NCBI GenBank assembly: GCA_031363915.1
Contig: JANLVI010000006.1
Location: forward strand, 10,470-74,469
Reading direction: 5' to 3'
DNA: 64,000 nt
Source of the DNA: JANLVI01 sp031363915
GTDB taxonomy: Bacteria > Vulcanimicrobiota > Vulcanimicrobiia > Vulcanimicrobiales > Vulcanimicrobiaceae
In this document: positions 24,714 to 32,320 of the stretch, piece after piece
Layout: the number at the start of each line of letters is the position of its first letter
Position numbering within the stretch: the stretch's first letter is position 1
Notes under the pieces: generated by a model
What the model saw: the letters and a program-made list of their open reading frames with translations, nothing else
Database searches by the model: none
What the model was told of the DNA's origin: nothing
Made by a program: the position numbers and the translations under genes

Positions 24714-25291
24714 GGAAAAATGGCGCGTGGGCGTTCATTGCCCGCGTGCGATCTTGCGGTCACTTCCGCGTTCGATCGCGATGAGACGCCCGCAAAACCG
24801 AAATCGGACGCACTATTCGCGATCGCCGCACGACACGAGAACAATCGGCATGATACGTAGAGATCGGATCGACACCCTCAAGCCGTAGCGTCTCAACGAA
24901 TCGATTGATCGTTGAGCAACGCATCCGGCGTCGGGACGACCTCGGGATGCGCGAGGCGATCAGCTTGCGGCGAAAAGCCGCGTCAGGTCTCGCAGACGCT
25001 CGACCGTCGCGATCATTCCGACCGGAACGCCGCGCGTCTCTCACTGGGAATGCAGCGTTGACGCGACTGCGTCGGCTTGGTGATTCGCGTCGCAATCGCG
25101 CTGTGTCACTTTCAACTCCCGCATTAGGAGGATTTGGTTTGCACCGGCGATTGTGCTCGCGAAGGGGCGCGGCGTGCAATGGCGTCAATCCCGGACTATA
25201 TCGAGCAAGTCTCCCAACCGGTATATCGGCGAACCCACGGAATGGCGTATCCGCTTGTCATGAATCGGCCGCCGACCGCATAGTAGATCCG
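24714..25291. other. Gene-poor 578-bp stretch after phaC
   Basis: No convincing gene. Features seen: a hairpin at 24723-24749 (10-bp stem with two G-T pairs, 7-nt loop) just after the phaC stop but without a T-tract; an 8-bp inverted repeat at 24892-24899/24909-24916; and short minus-strand protein-like tails (GVPVGMIATVERLRDLTRLF, then in another frame ADRLAHPEVVPTPDALLN) that could be gene debris. Nothing is assigned. Confidence 0.4.
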
Positions 25292-25777
25292 TTACCAGCG
25301 GCGATTGAGATCCTCAGCATACTGTTCGATGGCGCGATGGTACATGGTGATCGAGGGGTCGGTGCTACTGCGGGCAAGTTCGCGCAGCAGAGTTGCAATC
25401 GCCGCGTGATGCTCGCCGCGATTGTAGTCGTTCATTGCTCGGAACACGCGGAACGCGGCGTTAGACGGATAGAGCAGAACCCCGCCCCCGAGTACTCGTT
25501 CGGCGTCATCGAATCGCCCGAGCGCGCGAAGCGAACTCCCAAGTCCCAGCATGGCGTTCTCACGTTCGGGTTCGCCGAGTCCCGCGGATAATGCGAATTC
25601 GTAGTGGCCGATGGCCTCGGCTTCGCGGCCGAGTACGTCGAGCGTCCACGCAAGCTGATATTGCGCCATTGCATCGGAGGGATCGCGTACGACGATGGTC
25701 TGCGCGATTCGCAGTGCCTTCTCGGCGCTACCCGCATCGCGCAGGGCCATGATCTCGATGAGCTTCTTCGGATTCAC
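25292..25777 (-). CDS. Tetratricopeptide-repeat protein
   Basis: 161 residues forming about four TPR units. Characteristic Ala/Leu/Tyr positions appear in AMAQYQLAWTLDVLGREAEA, MLGLGSSLRALGRFDDAERV and FRAMNDYNRGEHHAAIATLL. There is no signal peptide, so it is probably a cytoplasmic scaffold. It lies downstream of rpsT on the same strand, but the rpsT terminator separates the two, so it needs its own promoter or read-through. The partner is unknown. Confidence 0.8.
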   Translation of the reverse strand: MNPKKLIEIMALRDAGSAEKALRIAQTIVVRDPSDAMAQYQLAWTLDVLGREAEAIGHYEFALSAGLGEPERENAMLGLGSSLRALGRFDDAERVLGGGVLLYPSNAAFRVFRAMNDYNRGEHHAAIATLLRELARSSTDPSITMYHRAIEQYAEDLNRRW

Positions 25778-25790
25778 GCTGCCTCAATTG

Positions 25791-25818
25791 AAAAAGCCGC
25801 CGGCAATCGCCGACGGCT
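25791..25818 (-). terminator. Intrinsic terminator after rpsT
   Basis: Minus-strand stem AGCCGTCGGC (25818-25809), loop GATT, GCCGGCGGCT (25804-25795), one internal mismatch, then a T-run (25795-25791). It lies 23 bp past the rpsT stop. Confidence 0.9.
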
Positions 25819-25841
25819 CACTGTTCATCGTAAGACGCGGA

Positions 25842-26156
25842 TTACTTAGCTTTCGCCTTACTCTTCGTGCCGACTTTTTTGATGCGCTTTTCAGCGGCAA
25901 CCGGGGCCGGAGTCGCCTTGAAGACGGCGACGGCTTTGGCCAGGCGCGACTTCTTGCGGGAGGCTTTGTTCGGGTGGATGATCCCTTTTTGGGCCGCTTT
26001 GTCGAACTGACTCTCGACCGCGCGCACGACCATGTCGTCGCTCGAGGTCTTGGCCTTCTTGAAAACGGTCTTCAGACGTGTCTTCACATCGAGATTGCGC
26101 TTGGTGCGTTTCTCGGTCTGGCGAGTCCATTTGATGGCGGCTTTGATATTCGGCAA
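25842..26156 (-). CDS. rpsT: 30S ribosomal protein S20
   Basis: Small-subunit protein that binds 16S rRNA. 104 residues. The N-terminal MPNIKAAIKWTRQTEKRTKRN and the signature DKAAQKGIIHPNKASRKKSR are diagnostic. The C-terminal ~20 residues (EKRIKKVGTKSKAKAK) are a lysine-rich extension beyond the usual end. It is a monocistronic unit: a good promoter lies 57 bp upstream and a terminator follows. Confidence 0.97.
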   Translation of the reverse strand: MPNIKAAIKWTRQTEKRTKRNLDVKTRLKTVFKKAKTSSDDMVVRAVESQFDKAAQKGIIHPNKASRKKSRLAKAVAVFKATPAPVAAEKRIKKVGTKSKAKAK

Positions 26157-26213
26157 GGTCGGCTCCGTGCGTGGAAAGATCGCCCCGGTCCTCCGACCGC
26201 GGGCACAAAGGCT

Positions 26214-26242
26214 AGGCTACCACAGAACGTGCGCCCATTCAA
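26214..26242 (-). promoter_or_regulatory. Predicted rpsT promoter
   Basis: Minus strand: -35 TTGAAT (26242-26237), 17-bp spacer, -10 TAGCCT (26219-26214). Transcription would start near 26207, giving a ~50-nt leader that contains a small CGGTC/GACCG hairpin. The -10 resembles the TAGGCT box of the aroF promoter. Confidence 0.6.
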
Positions 26243-26245
26243 CCA

Positions 26246-27133
26246 CTACCGGCCTGGACCGCTGACCATTTCCCGATAGCTGCCGTAGCGGCTCTTGGCG
26301 ATCGCCCCCGATTCCACGGCTTCGCGCACGGCGCAGTCGGGTTCGGCGAGATGGCGGCAATCGCCGAAGCGGCACTCGGCGACAAACGGGGCGAACTCGA
26401 CGAAGAGCTTCGCAAGCTCCCCGTGTGGCATCGGATCGAGGTCGAATTCGCCGATTCCGGGACTATCGATGAGGAAGCCGCCCCCCAGCTCGTAGAGCCG
26501 GGCCGACGTCGTCGTCTGCTTGCCGCGGCCGAACTTCGAGAGGTCGCCGACAACCCCAATGCCCCCCAGGGCTTTGAAAATGGAGCTCTTGCCGACGCCC
26601 GAATTGCCCACGAGTAGCGCCCGCAGGCCTTTGATCGCCTCGCGTAAGCTTTCGATGCCCTCGCCCGACGTCGGTCGAAGCATGAGCGTCTGCGTCCCGA
26701 TCGAGTCATACAGCGCGCGCGTCGCATCGGCTGCTCCCGGCGGCGCAAGATCGGCTTTCGTAAGAAGCAGCATCGAACGCACGCCGTGCTGTGTCGCGAA
26801 GGCGACCAACCGGTCGATCATCGCAAGATGAAGCGCCGGCTCGACGATTGCGGCCACGATCGCCACGGTATCGATATTCGCCGCCATCGTTTTGGTGCGG
26901 CCGCCCGGGGTATGACGCACGAGTGCGAAACTGCGCGGCTCGGTCGCATCAATCACCGTTCGGTCGTCGTCCATGGCCGATGCGCGCACGCGGTCACCCG
27001 GCACGATCATCTCTGCGTGCCGGTCGCCTTTGCGCAGGCTCGCAAGGCGCGGCTCCGATTCACCATCGAAGACGACCCACGCGGCGTTGCGGCCGACGGC
27101 GATCACGCGGCCGGTGAATGAACGCTCTGGCAC
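26246..27133 (-). CDS. rsgA: Ribosome small-subunit biogenesis GTPase RsgA
   Basis: Circularly permuted GTPase that checks 30S maturation. 295 residues. An N-terminal OB-fold is followed by the GTPase motifs in permuted order: G4 TKAD (125-128), G1 GNSGVGKS (176-183), G3 DSPG (223-226). The C-terminal zinc site is C254, C259, H261 and C267. It sits immediately upstream of the rpsT promoter, consistent with a 30S theme, and is divergent from the cdaA operon, 18 bp away. Confidence 0.96.
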   Translation of the reverse strand: MPERSFTGRVIAVGRNAAWVVFDGESEPRLASLRKGDRHAEMIVPGDRVRASAMDDDRTVIDATEPRSFALVRHTPGGRTKTMAANIDTVAIVAAIVEPALHLAMIDRLVAFATQHGVRSMLLLTKADLAPPGAADATRALYDSIGTQTLMLRPTSGEGIESLREAIKGLRALLVGNSGVGKSSIFKALGGIGVVGDLSKFGRGKQTTTSARLYELGGGFLIDSPGIGEFDLDPMPHGELAKLFVEFAPFVAECRFGDCRHLAEPDCAVREAVESGAIAKSRYGSYREMVSGPGR

Positions 27134-27151
27134 GGCGCTTAATCTACCACG

Positions 27152-27493
27152 GTGGACGTTTTGCTGCGCGTCGCCCTGCGCATCGATGATGCGGCCGCGC
27201 GGGACGCCGTGCGGGTCGCCGTATTTGGCGCGGGCCGACCCCTGGGCGTGGTCGCCTGTGAAATGCTGGAAAACGAACTGATCATCGACGTGAACGATGC
27301 TACCACACCGATCGAGTTTGTCCTCACGGTCGCCGATCTCGAACTGCAGCGGTTCCGGTTGCCGCGGCGCGCCCGGTTGATCGGCGATCTGCCTGATGCC
27401 GCGGCCGTCCGCATCGCAGCGGCGGGCCTGGGCGAGCCGGACCTTACCATTGCGCGACTGCTGGAGACCTATCTGCCGGAGAACCCAGAATGA
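27152..27493 (+). CDS. Hypothetical protein leading the cdaA operon
   Basis: 113 residues, GTG start. A mixed alpha/beta protein with no signal peptide or membrane helix (VALRIDDAAARDAVRVAVFG, then LIIDVNDATTPIEFVLTVADLELQ). Its TGA overlaps the cdaA ATG (ATGA), so it is translationally coupled to the diadenylate cyclase. No family recognised. A regulatory or accessory role for c-di-AMP synthesis is suggested only by the coupling. Confidence 0.65.
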   Translation: MDVLLRVALRIDDAAARDAVRVAVFGAGRPLGVVACEMLENELIIDVNDATTPIEFVLTVADLELQRFRLPRRARLIGDLPDAAAVRIAAAGLGEPDLTIARLLETYLPENPE

Positions 27494-28347
27494 CGCTGCC
27501 GGGCGCGTTTTCGTTTACGTTTCCCGATGCGATCGACATCATCGCAACGAGCGTTCTCGCGTACTATTTACTGCTGCTGATCCGTGGGACGCGCGCGGTG
27601 CAGATCATGCTCGGGCTTTTCGTGCTCGTGATCGTACTCGCGCTCTCGAACCTCTTACATCTGCTCGTCCTCGCAACGGTCATGCAGTATCTCTTACTCG
27701 GGACGGCCGTCACACTGCCGATCGTCTTTCAGCCCGAACTCCGCCGCGCACTCGAGCAGATAGGCCGCGGCGGCTTTCTCGCCCGGCCGCAGACAACGGA
27801 AGAGTCCCTCGCGGTCAGCGAAGCCGTCGCAATCATCTCGCAGGCGGCGTTCGGCCTCTCGCGGGAGCGCATCGGTGCGCTCATCGTGATCGAACAAACG
27901 ACCGGCTTACGCGAATTCCTCGAGAGCGGAACGCAGCTCGACGCCCGGATCTCGATCCCGCTACTCGCCTCATTGTTCAACCCGCGCTCGCCGTTGCACG
28001 ACGGAGCGGCGATCGTGCGCGGGGCGACGATCGAGAGCGCGGGCTGCTACTTGCCGCTCTCCGATGCGATCGTGACCGACCGCCACTTCGGGACGCGCCA
28101 TCGCGCCGCACTCGGTCTCTCCGAGCAGACTGACGCCGTGATCGTAATCGTCTCTGAAGAGACAGGCTTCGTCTCAGTCGCGCGCGACGGTCGGCTCTCC
28201 GTTGAGATCGACAATGAGGAGCGCCTGCGCAAGGTCCTCTATGCATGCGTGCGCGAGACGCGCTCGCCCCGCCAGGCCGCCGGCGGCATTCTCGCCAAAA
28301 TCCGAATCCCACGTGCTAACACTCGTACGGAAAAACTTCGGACTTAA
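27490..28347 (+). CDS. cdaA: Diadenylate cyclase CdaA
   Basis: Condenses two ATP into the second messenger c-di-AMP. 285 residues. Three N-terminal membrane helices (about residues 15-32, 37-55 and 58-80) precede the DAC catalytic domain. The signature DGA is at 171-173 in SPLHDGAAIV and RHR at 203-205 in GTRHRAALG. First enzyme of the cdaA-ybbR-glmM order known from Firmicutes and other terrabacteria. The gene overlaps its regulator by 35 bp. A c-di-AMP riboswitch lies downstream of glmM. Confidence 0.96.
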   Translation: MTLPGAFSFTFPDAIDIIATSVLAYYLLLLIRGTRAVQIMLGLFVLVIVLALSNLLHLLVLATVMQYLLLGTAVTLPIVFQPELRRALEQIGRGGFLARPQTTEESLAVSEAVAIISQAAFGLSRERIGALIVIEQTTGLREFLESGTQLDARISIPLLASLFNPRSPLHDGAAIVRGATIESAGCYLPLSDAIVTDRHFGTRHRAALGLSEQTDAVIVIVSEETGFVSVARDGRLSVEIDNEERLRKVLYACVRETRSPRQAAGGILAKIRIPRANTRTEKLRT

Positions 28348-28990
28348 GATTTTGGCGCTCGCTCTTGCCGTCTCGGCCTGGGCGTACTTCCATTATTCGG
28401 CAAGTCCCCAGATCACGGCACACTTCGATCAGCAGCTCAGCGTGCCGATCACGGTGACCGGATTACGGGTCGGCAGCGTCGTGCGCTTCAACGAGCGCGA
28501 AGCGCTTGTGACGATCGTCGCCCCGCGCAACGGCCCCGCGATCAAACCCGATCAAGTCAAAGCCGTCCTCAACCTCGATGAGAAAGCGACGGGTGTCTAC
28601 AATATCCCGATCCAGATCATCGCGCCGCCGCTCGATATCCGCTCGTTTTCTCCCGCCTCGGTGACGCTTGAGATCGCGCGGCTCGAAGAGCGCACCGTGC
28701 CGGTCGGCATCGATTATACGGGCGATCGAAAAGGCGGAATCGTCGTCGATAGCGTGGCCGTTACGCCGCACACGACAACCTTGCACGGCACGGCAAACGA
28801 CCTCGCTCGAGTGAACGCCGTGCGCATTGCGATCCCGTTCTTGCATGAGGCGACGACCTACGATGCGATGACCAAACCCATAGCGACCGATCTGCGCGGC
28901 GGCGAAGTTGCAAACGTTCAAGTCTTTCCCAGCGCCGTGCGCGTTCGCGTGCGGTTCGTCAAAACTACGACGGAGAATCCGACCCTGTGA
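28313..28990 (+). CDS. ybbR: YbbR-domain protein, CdaA regulator (CdaR)
   Basis: 225 residues from the GTG at 28313. One N-terminal membrane helix (KILALALAVSAWAYFHY) places the rest outside the membrane, where two or more YbbR beta-domains follow (VPITVTGLRVGSVVRFNERE, VPVGIDYTGDRKGGIVVDSV). In characterised systems YbbR/CdaR binds CdaA and modulates c-di-AMP production. It overlaps cdaA by 35 bp and glmM by 4 bp. Open frame upstream of 28313 lies inside cdaA and is not counted. Confidence 0.9.
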   Translation: MLTLVRKNFGLKILALALAVSAWAYFHYSASPQITAHFDQQLSVPITVTGLRVGSVVRFNEREALVTIVAPRNGPAIKPDQVKAVLNLDEKATGVYNIPIQIIAPPLDIRSFSPASVTLEIARLEERTVPVGIDYTGDRKGGIVVDSVAVTPHTTTLHGTANDLARVNAVRIAIPFLHEATTYDAMTKPIATDLRGGEVANVQVFPSAVRVRVRFVKTTTENPTL

Positions 28991-30354
28991 GTCGTCTCTT
29001 TGGTACCGATGGCGTGCGCGGCGTCGCCAACGCCGACCTGCAGCCCGAACTTGCCTTCGCTCTGGGTCGAGCTGCCGCCGCGGCATTCAATCGCACGGTC
29101 GCACCGATACATCCCGTCGTCGTCGGTCGCGATACGCGCCTTTCGGGTTCGATGCTCGAAGCCGCAATCGTCGCGGGTATCACCTCGACCGGACGCAACG
29201 TCATCCAAGTCGGTGTCGTTCCAACCCCCGCGGTTGCCGCGATCACGCGCTTGATCGAAGCAGCGGCCGGCGTCATGATCAGTGCCTCGCACAACCCGAT
29301 CGAAGACAACGGGATCAAATTCTTCGGAGGCGACGGTTTCAAACTCAGCGATGCAGCAGAAGATGCAATCGAGGCGCTACTGCACGACCCGGCCGGCGCG
29401 CGCCCAACGCATCACGATGTCGGAATCGCGACGCATGCACGCGGTTTGATCGACCGTTACTTCGCCCAACTCGTCACCGCCGGCGGCGATCTAAGCGGCA
29501 TGACGATCGTCGTCGATGCCGCCTACGGCGCTGCGTACGACGTGGGTCCGCGCGTTCTACGCAAACTCGGCGCGGAGGTCATCGCGATCAATGCCGCAGA
29601 CGACGGTGCCCGTATCAACGTGAACTGCGGGGCGACCAACCTTGCGATGCTTCAAGCAACCGTCAAGGCGACGGTTGCAGAACGCAGCGGCCCTGTCGTC
29701 GGCGTTGCTTTCGACGGCGACGCCGATCGCGCGCTCTTTGTTGATGAGACCGGCGCGATCCTCAGCGGCGATCACATCATGCTCATCCTCGGACGCGAGC
29801 TCAAGAACCGCGGTGAGCTTGCGAGGAACGTCGTGGTCGGCACCGTGATGAGCAACGTCGGCCTCGAACGCGCCCTCGCGCATGAAGACATCCGGCTGTT
29901 GCGTGCGCCCGTCGGCGACCGTTACGTTTTAGAAATGATGCGCGAGGGGGGCTACGTCTTCGGGGGCGAGCAGTCGGGCCACATTATCGACCTAGCGGTC
30001 AATACCACCGGTGACGGACCGATGAGCGCCGTTTCGCTCTTTTCGATCGTTGCGCGCTCGGGCAAATCGCTCCACGAACTTGCCGCAGCCCTCACCGTTT
30101 ATCCGCAAATCTTGCTCAACGTGCGCGTGACAAACAAAGCCGTCCTCGGCACGGATCCGCAAATCGCCGCAGCGATTGCGGCTGCCGAAAGCGAACTCGG
30201 TAGCGAAGGTCGCATCCTCGTTCGGCCCTCAGGGACCGAGCCGCTCATCCGCGTCATGATCGAGGGCAGCGATTCCCACACGATCCAGCGACTGGCCGAA
30301 CGGGTCGCCGTAACGATCCGCGAAGCCGCCGGCGCTGCGGCGGTCGGGACCTAA
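28987..30354 (+). CDS. glmM: Phosphoglucosamine mutase
   Basis: Interconverts glucosamine 6- and 1-phosphate, feeding UDP-GlcNAc and peptidoglycan. 455 residues with a GTG start overlapping the ybbR TGA. N-terminus MSRLFGTDGVRGVAN; phosphoserine S101 in MISASHNP; metal loop DGDADR; sugar-phosphate loop VRPSGTEPLIRVM near the end. In other bacteria GlmM contacts and inhibits CdaA, linking wall precursor supply to c-di-AMP. That regulation is inferred here from gene order. Confidence 0.97.
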   Translation: MSRLFGTDGVRGVANADLQPELAFALGRAAAAAFNRTVAPIHPVVVGRDTRLSGSMLEAAIVAGITSTGRNVIQVGVVPTPAVAAITRLIEAAAGVMISASHNPIEDNGIKFFGGDGFKLSDAAEDAIEALLHDPAGARPTHHDVGIATHARGLIDRYFAQLVTAGGDLSGMTIVVDAAYGAAYDVGPRVLRKLGAEVIAINAADDGARINVNCGATNLAMLQATVKATVAERSGPVVGVAFDGDADRALFVDETGAILSGDHIMLILGRELKNRGELARNVVVGTVMSNVGLERALAHEDIRLLRAPVGDRYVLEMMREGGYVFGGEQSGHIIDLAVNTTGDGPMSAVSLFSIVARSGKSLHELAAALTVYPQILLNVRVTNKAVLGTDPQIAAAIAAAESELGSEGRILVRPSGTEPLIRVMIEGSDSHTIQRLAERVAVTIREAAGAAAVGT

Positions 30355-30387
30355 GACCCAGAAAAAGGAGCCGGTTACTTTTTGGTC
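30355..30387 (+). terminator. Possible hairpin terminator after glmM
   Basis: Immediately after the glmM stop, GACC (30355-30358) and AAAAAG (30362-30367) can pair with CTTTTT (30378-30383) and GGTC (30384-30387). The T-run is inside the stem rather than after it, so this is a weak terminator candidate or part of the riboswitch leader. Confidence 0.35.
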
Positions 30388-30440
30388 GCAAACCTCTTGC
30401 AAGGGACGCGTCGACCACGCGTACCAACAACTGCCGTGAT

Positions 30441-30553
30441 CACTGAGTCCGAGGATCGCATCTCGGAACGGGGGACTCTCAGGTGGGGTGAATGTGCCGG
30501 TCGGCACTAGGGCGATTCTTTCCGTCCGAACCCGTCAACTAACCCCGTAAGTG
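30441..30553 (+). ncRNA. ydaO/yuaA-type c-di-AMP riboswitch
   Basis: The conserved core is present in order: GGGGGACTC (30470-30478), GGGGTGAAT (30485-30493), TAGGGCGATTCTTTC (30509-30523), then GTCCGAACCCGTC (30524-30536), AACTAACCCCGTAAG (30537-30551). CACT (30441-30444) and AGTG (30550-30553) can form the closing helix. It lies directly upstream of a LysM-NlpC/P60 wall hydrolase, the commonest gene type behind this riboswitch class. The AAGGAG ribosome binding site is only 9 bp after the closing helix and no T-tailed terminator lies between, so control may act on translation. Identified by conserved sequence; no covariance search was run. Confidence 0.9.
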
Positions 30554-30573
30554 TAGGAAAGAAGGAGCAGCTT

Positions 30574-31365
30574 TTGCCTCGTTTATCCCACACCGGGATT
30601 TTTGCGTTCGCTTTGATGATCGCTACCGTTGGCGTGTCCGAAGCGAAAACGCACGTTGTGACCCCCGGCGAGACGCTGGCCTCGATCGCCCAGACCGAGC
30701 GGCTCTCGCCCGAATCGATCGCCGAGCTCAATCAGCTCGAGGGCACTGTGGACCTCCGTCCGGGCCAGGTGATCGCCCTCGACCGCGAATCGACCGAAGC
30801 CCTACCCGTCCCGAAGGCTGCGGTCGAAGCCGCCAAGGCGCGACTTGCCGCTGCAGACGTCGCCGCCCAGCCCCGCGCCGGTGCGGATCTTGCCATGTGG
30901 GATGCACAAGCCGCCCCCGTCAAGCCCGCCGCCGTCAAGTCGGCAGCCTTGAGCCCCCTCCGCCGTTTTGCCGCGCACATCGCGGCCCGCACGACGGCGA
31001 TCGCCTCCAACCTGACCCGCAATGCCTTGCGCTTCATCGGCGTCCCGTACGTCTTCGGTGGTACCTCGACGAACGGGTTTGACTGCTCGGGCTATGTTCA
31101 GCACGTCTTCGCGATGCTCGGCCATCGCCTGCCGCGCACCGCGGACGCGCAATATGCCGCAGGCAGACCGGTCGATGGTACGATGATCGCCGGCGACCTG
31201 GTGTTCTTCCAAACGTACGAACGCGGACCGTCGCACGTAGGAATTTATCTCGGTGATGGAAAGTTCGTTCATGCAAGTTCCAGCCACGGCGTCACGGTCT
31301 CTGCGTTAAGTGAAGGATACTGGCGTTCTCGTTACCTCGGCGCGAAACGAGTCGCAGCCCAGTAA
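30574..31365 (+). CDS. Secreted LysM-NlpC/P60 peptidoglycan endopeptidase
   Basis: Cleaves peptide cross-links or stems of peptidoglycan. 263 residues with a TTG start 6 bp after AAGGAG. A signal peptide (about residues 1-24) is followed by a LysM domain (THVVTPGETLASIAQTERLS..., residues ~26-72), an Ala/Pro linker, and a C-terminal NlpC/P60 domain. Catalytic Cys is in FDCSGYVQHVF and His in GPSHVGIYLG. Under the c-di-AMP riboswitch, wall turnover would be repressed when c-di-AMP is high, as described for related hydrolases in other bacteria. Confidence 0.93.
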   Translation: MPRLSHTGIFAFALMIATVGVSEAKTHVVTPGETLASIAQTERLSPESIAELNQLEGTVDLRPGQVIALDRESTEALPVPKAAVEAAKARLAAADVAAQPRAGADLAMWDAQAAPVKPAAVKSAALSPLRRFAAHIAARTTAIASNLTRNALRFIGVPYVFGGTSTNGFDCSGYVQHVFAMLGHRLPRTADAQYAAGRPVDGTMIAGDLVFFQTYERGPSHVGIYLGDGKFVHASSSHGVTVSALSEGYWRSRYLGAKRVAAQ

Positions 31366-31738
31366 CGACGATCACGGTCGCGCGGCGCTTGGCTACCTCG
31401 TGTGGCCCGTTGCGCTCCTCGATCTGGTCCGCAGCGAGGGCGAGACATTTTGGTCTCGTCTGCACGCACGACAGGCAGCGATCCTCGGCATGCTCGGGAC
31501 GTTGTTGTTTCTTGCATCGCTCGCCTTACCGTTGATTCTGATCGTCGCGTGGCCCGGGATCGGGACGCGAGCGACGATTCTGCTCTACAGCGTCGGAATC
31601 GCCGTCGATCTGGTCGTCGGCGTCAGTTTGATTCTCGTCTCGATCGCGTACGCTTCACGTGCGAGCAAAGGGGAACTCTTCGCAATTCCCGTCGTCACAC
31701 GCTTGTGCGACCGGTTTTTTCCGATCGCGCGAACGTAG
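31310..31738 (+). CDS. Small membrane protein, function unknown
   Basis: 142 residues. Three hydrophobic segments (about residues 57-77, 79-96 and 93-115) follow a polar N-terminus. The layout HARQAAILG then long hydrophobic stretches resembles DUF4870-type proteins, but the match is not secure. The GTG start at 31310 lies 56 bp inside the preceding hydrolase gene; a later start is possible since the first ~25 residues are low in structure. Probably co-transcribed with the hydrolase. Confidence 0.6.
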   Translation: MKDTGVLVTSARNESQPSNDDHGRAALGYLVWPVALLDLVRSEGETFWSRLHARQAAILGMLGTLLFLASLALPLILIVAWPGIGTRATILLYSVGIAVDLVVGVSLILVSIAYASRASKGELFAIPVVTRLCDRFFPIART

Positions 31739-31790
31739 TCTGTAGGAACGGCGTCATTCGGCGCGAAGCGAAAATGTCGCGCCATTGCGA

Positions 31791-31863
31791 TGGGGTATCG
31801 CCAAGTTGGTAAGGCACCAGGTTTTGATCCTGGCATGCGTTGGTTCGAGTCCAGCTACCCCAG
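31791..31863 (+). tRNA. tRNA-Gln (anticodon TTG)
   Basis: 73 nt. Acceptor stem TGGGGTA (31791-31797) pairs with TACCCCA (31856-31862). The D-arm contains GCC-AAGTTGGTAA-GGC. The anticodon stem CCAGG/CCTGG (31817-31821/31829-31833) encloses loop TTTTGAT with anticodon TTG at 31824-31826. The T-arm loop is TTCGAGT. CCA is not encoded: the sequence after the acceptor stem is GAT. Confidence 0.97.
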
Positions 31864-31935
31864 ATGTACTCCCCGCCTCGATTCGGGTTTGGCGCGATGG
31901 TCCTGTGCGAGGAATATGAGTTTCGCCGCAGTGAA

Positions 31936-31965
31936 GAGACCGGCCGTGAAGGCCGGTCTCTTATT
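31936..31965 (+). terminator. Intrinsic terminator after tRNA-Gln
   Basis: Perfect 10-bp stem GAGACCGGCC (31936-31945), loop GTGAA, GGCCGGTCTC (31951-31960), followed by TTATT. It may also serve the minus-strand small membrane gene, which ends 17 bp to the right. Confidence 0.8.
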
Positions 31966-31981
31966 GTTTGAGTTGGTGGTC

Positions 31982-32140
31982 TTAGATTCTGGCGCCGCGG
32001 CCGGTTAGTAGGTTGAATACCAGCAGGATGACGGCGACGACGAGTAAGAGGTGGATGAGTCCGCCGCCGATGTGGATTGCGAAGCCTAGTAGCCACAGGA
32101 CGAAGAGCACGACAATGATTCCCCAAACGAGTCCGGCCAT
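31982..32140 (-). CDS. Lmo0937-type small membrane protein
   Basis: 52 residues, almost entirely hydrophobic: two helices (GIIVVLFVLWLLGFAIHI and IHLLLVVAVILLVFNLL) and a short basic tail (TGRGARI). The composition and the W-L-L-G-F start fit the Lmo0937/DUF5670 family of stress-associated small membrane proteins. The start is the ATG at 32140, preceded on the minus strand by GGAGG 7 bp away; open frame beyond is antisense to the next gene. Function unknown. Confidence 0.8.
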   Translation of the reverse strand: MAGLVWGIIVVLFVLWLLGFAIHIGGGLIHLLLVVAVILLVFNLLTGRGARI

Positions 32141-32320
32141 GATAGTCCTCCAAAAACGCCGTCCGCAGTGGCGGAAGCGGCAATGACGCTCCCTTGCCCA
32201 GCGAGCCGGGAACGCAAACCCACGAGCTTCGGCTTTCCATGCGCTATAATTGGCGGACGATGTCCCGGGTAAACCGCTGGTCGCGTTCAAATCGACGAGG
32301 TTCTTGTTAAAGGTCGCGTA

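Noticed and set aside
24723..24749. Hairpin after phaC as an intrinsic terminator
   Set aside because: The stem has two G-T pairs and no T-tract follows on the plus strand, so it is mentioned only within the intergenic description.
31760..31783. GGCGCGA/TCGCGCC hairpin just upstream of tRNA-Gln as a terminator
   Set aside because: Ten-base loop and no T-run; probably chance in GC-rich DNA.
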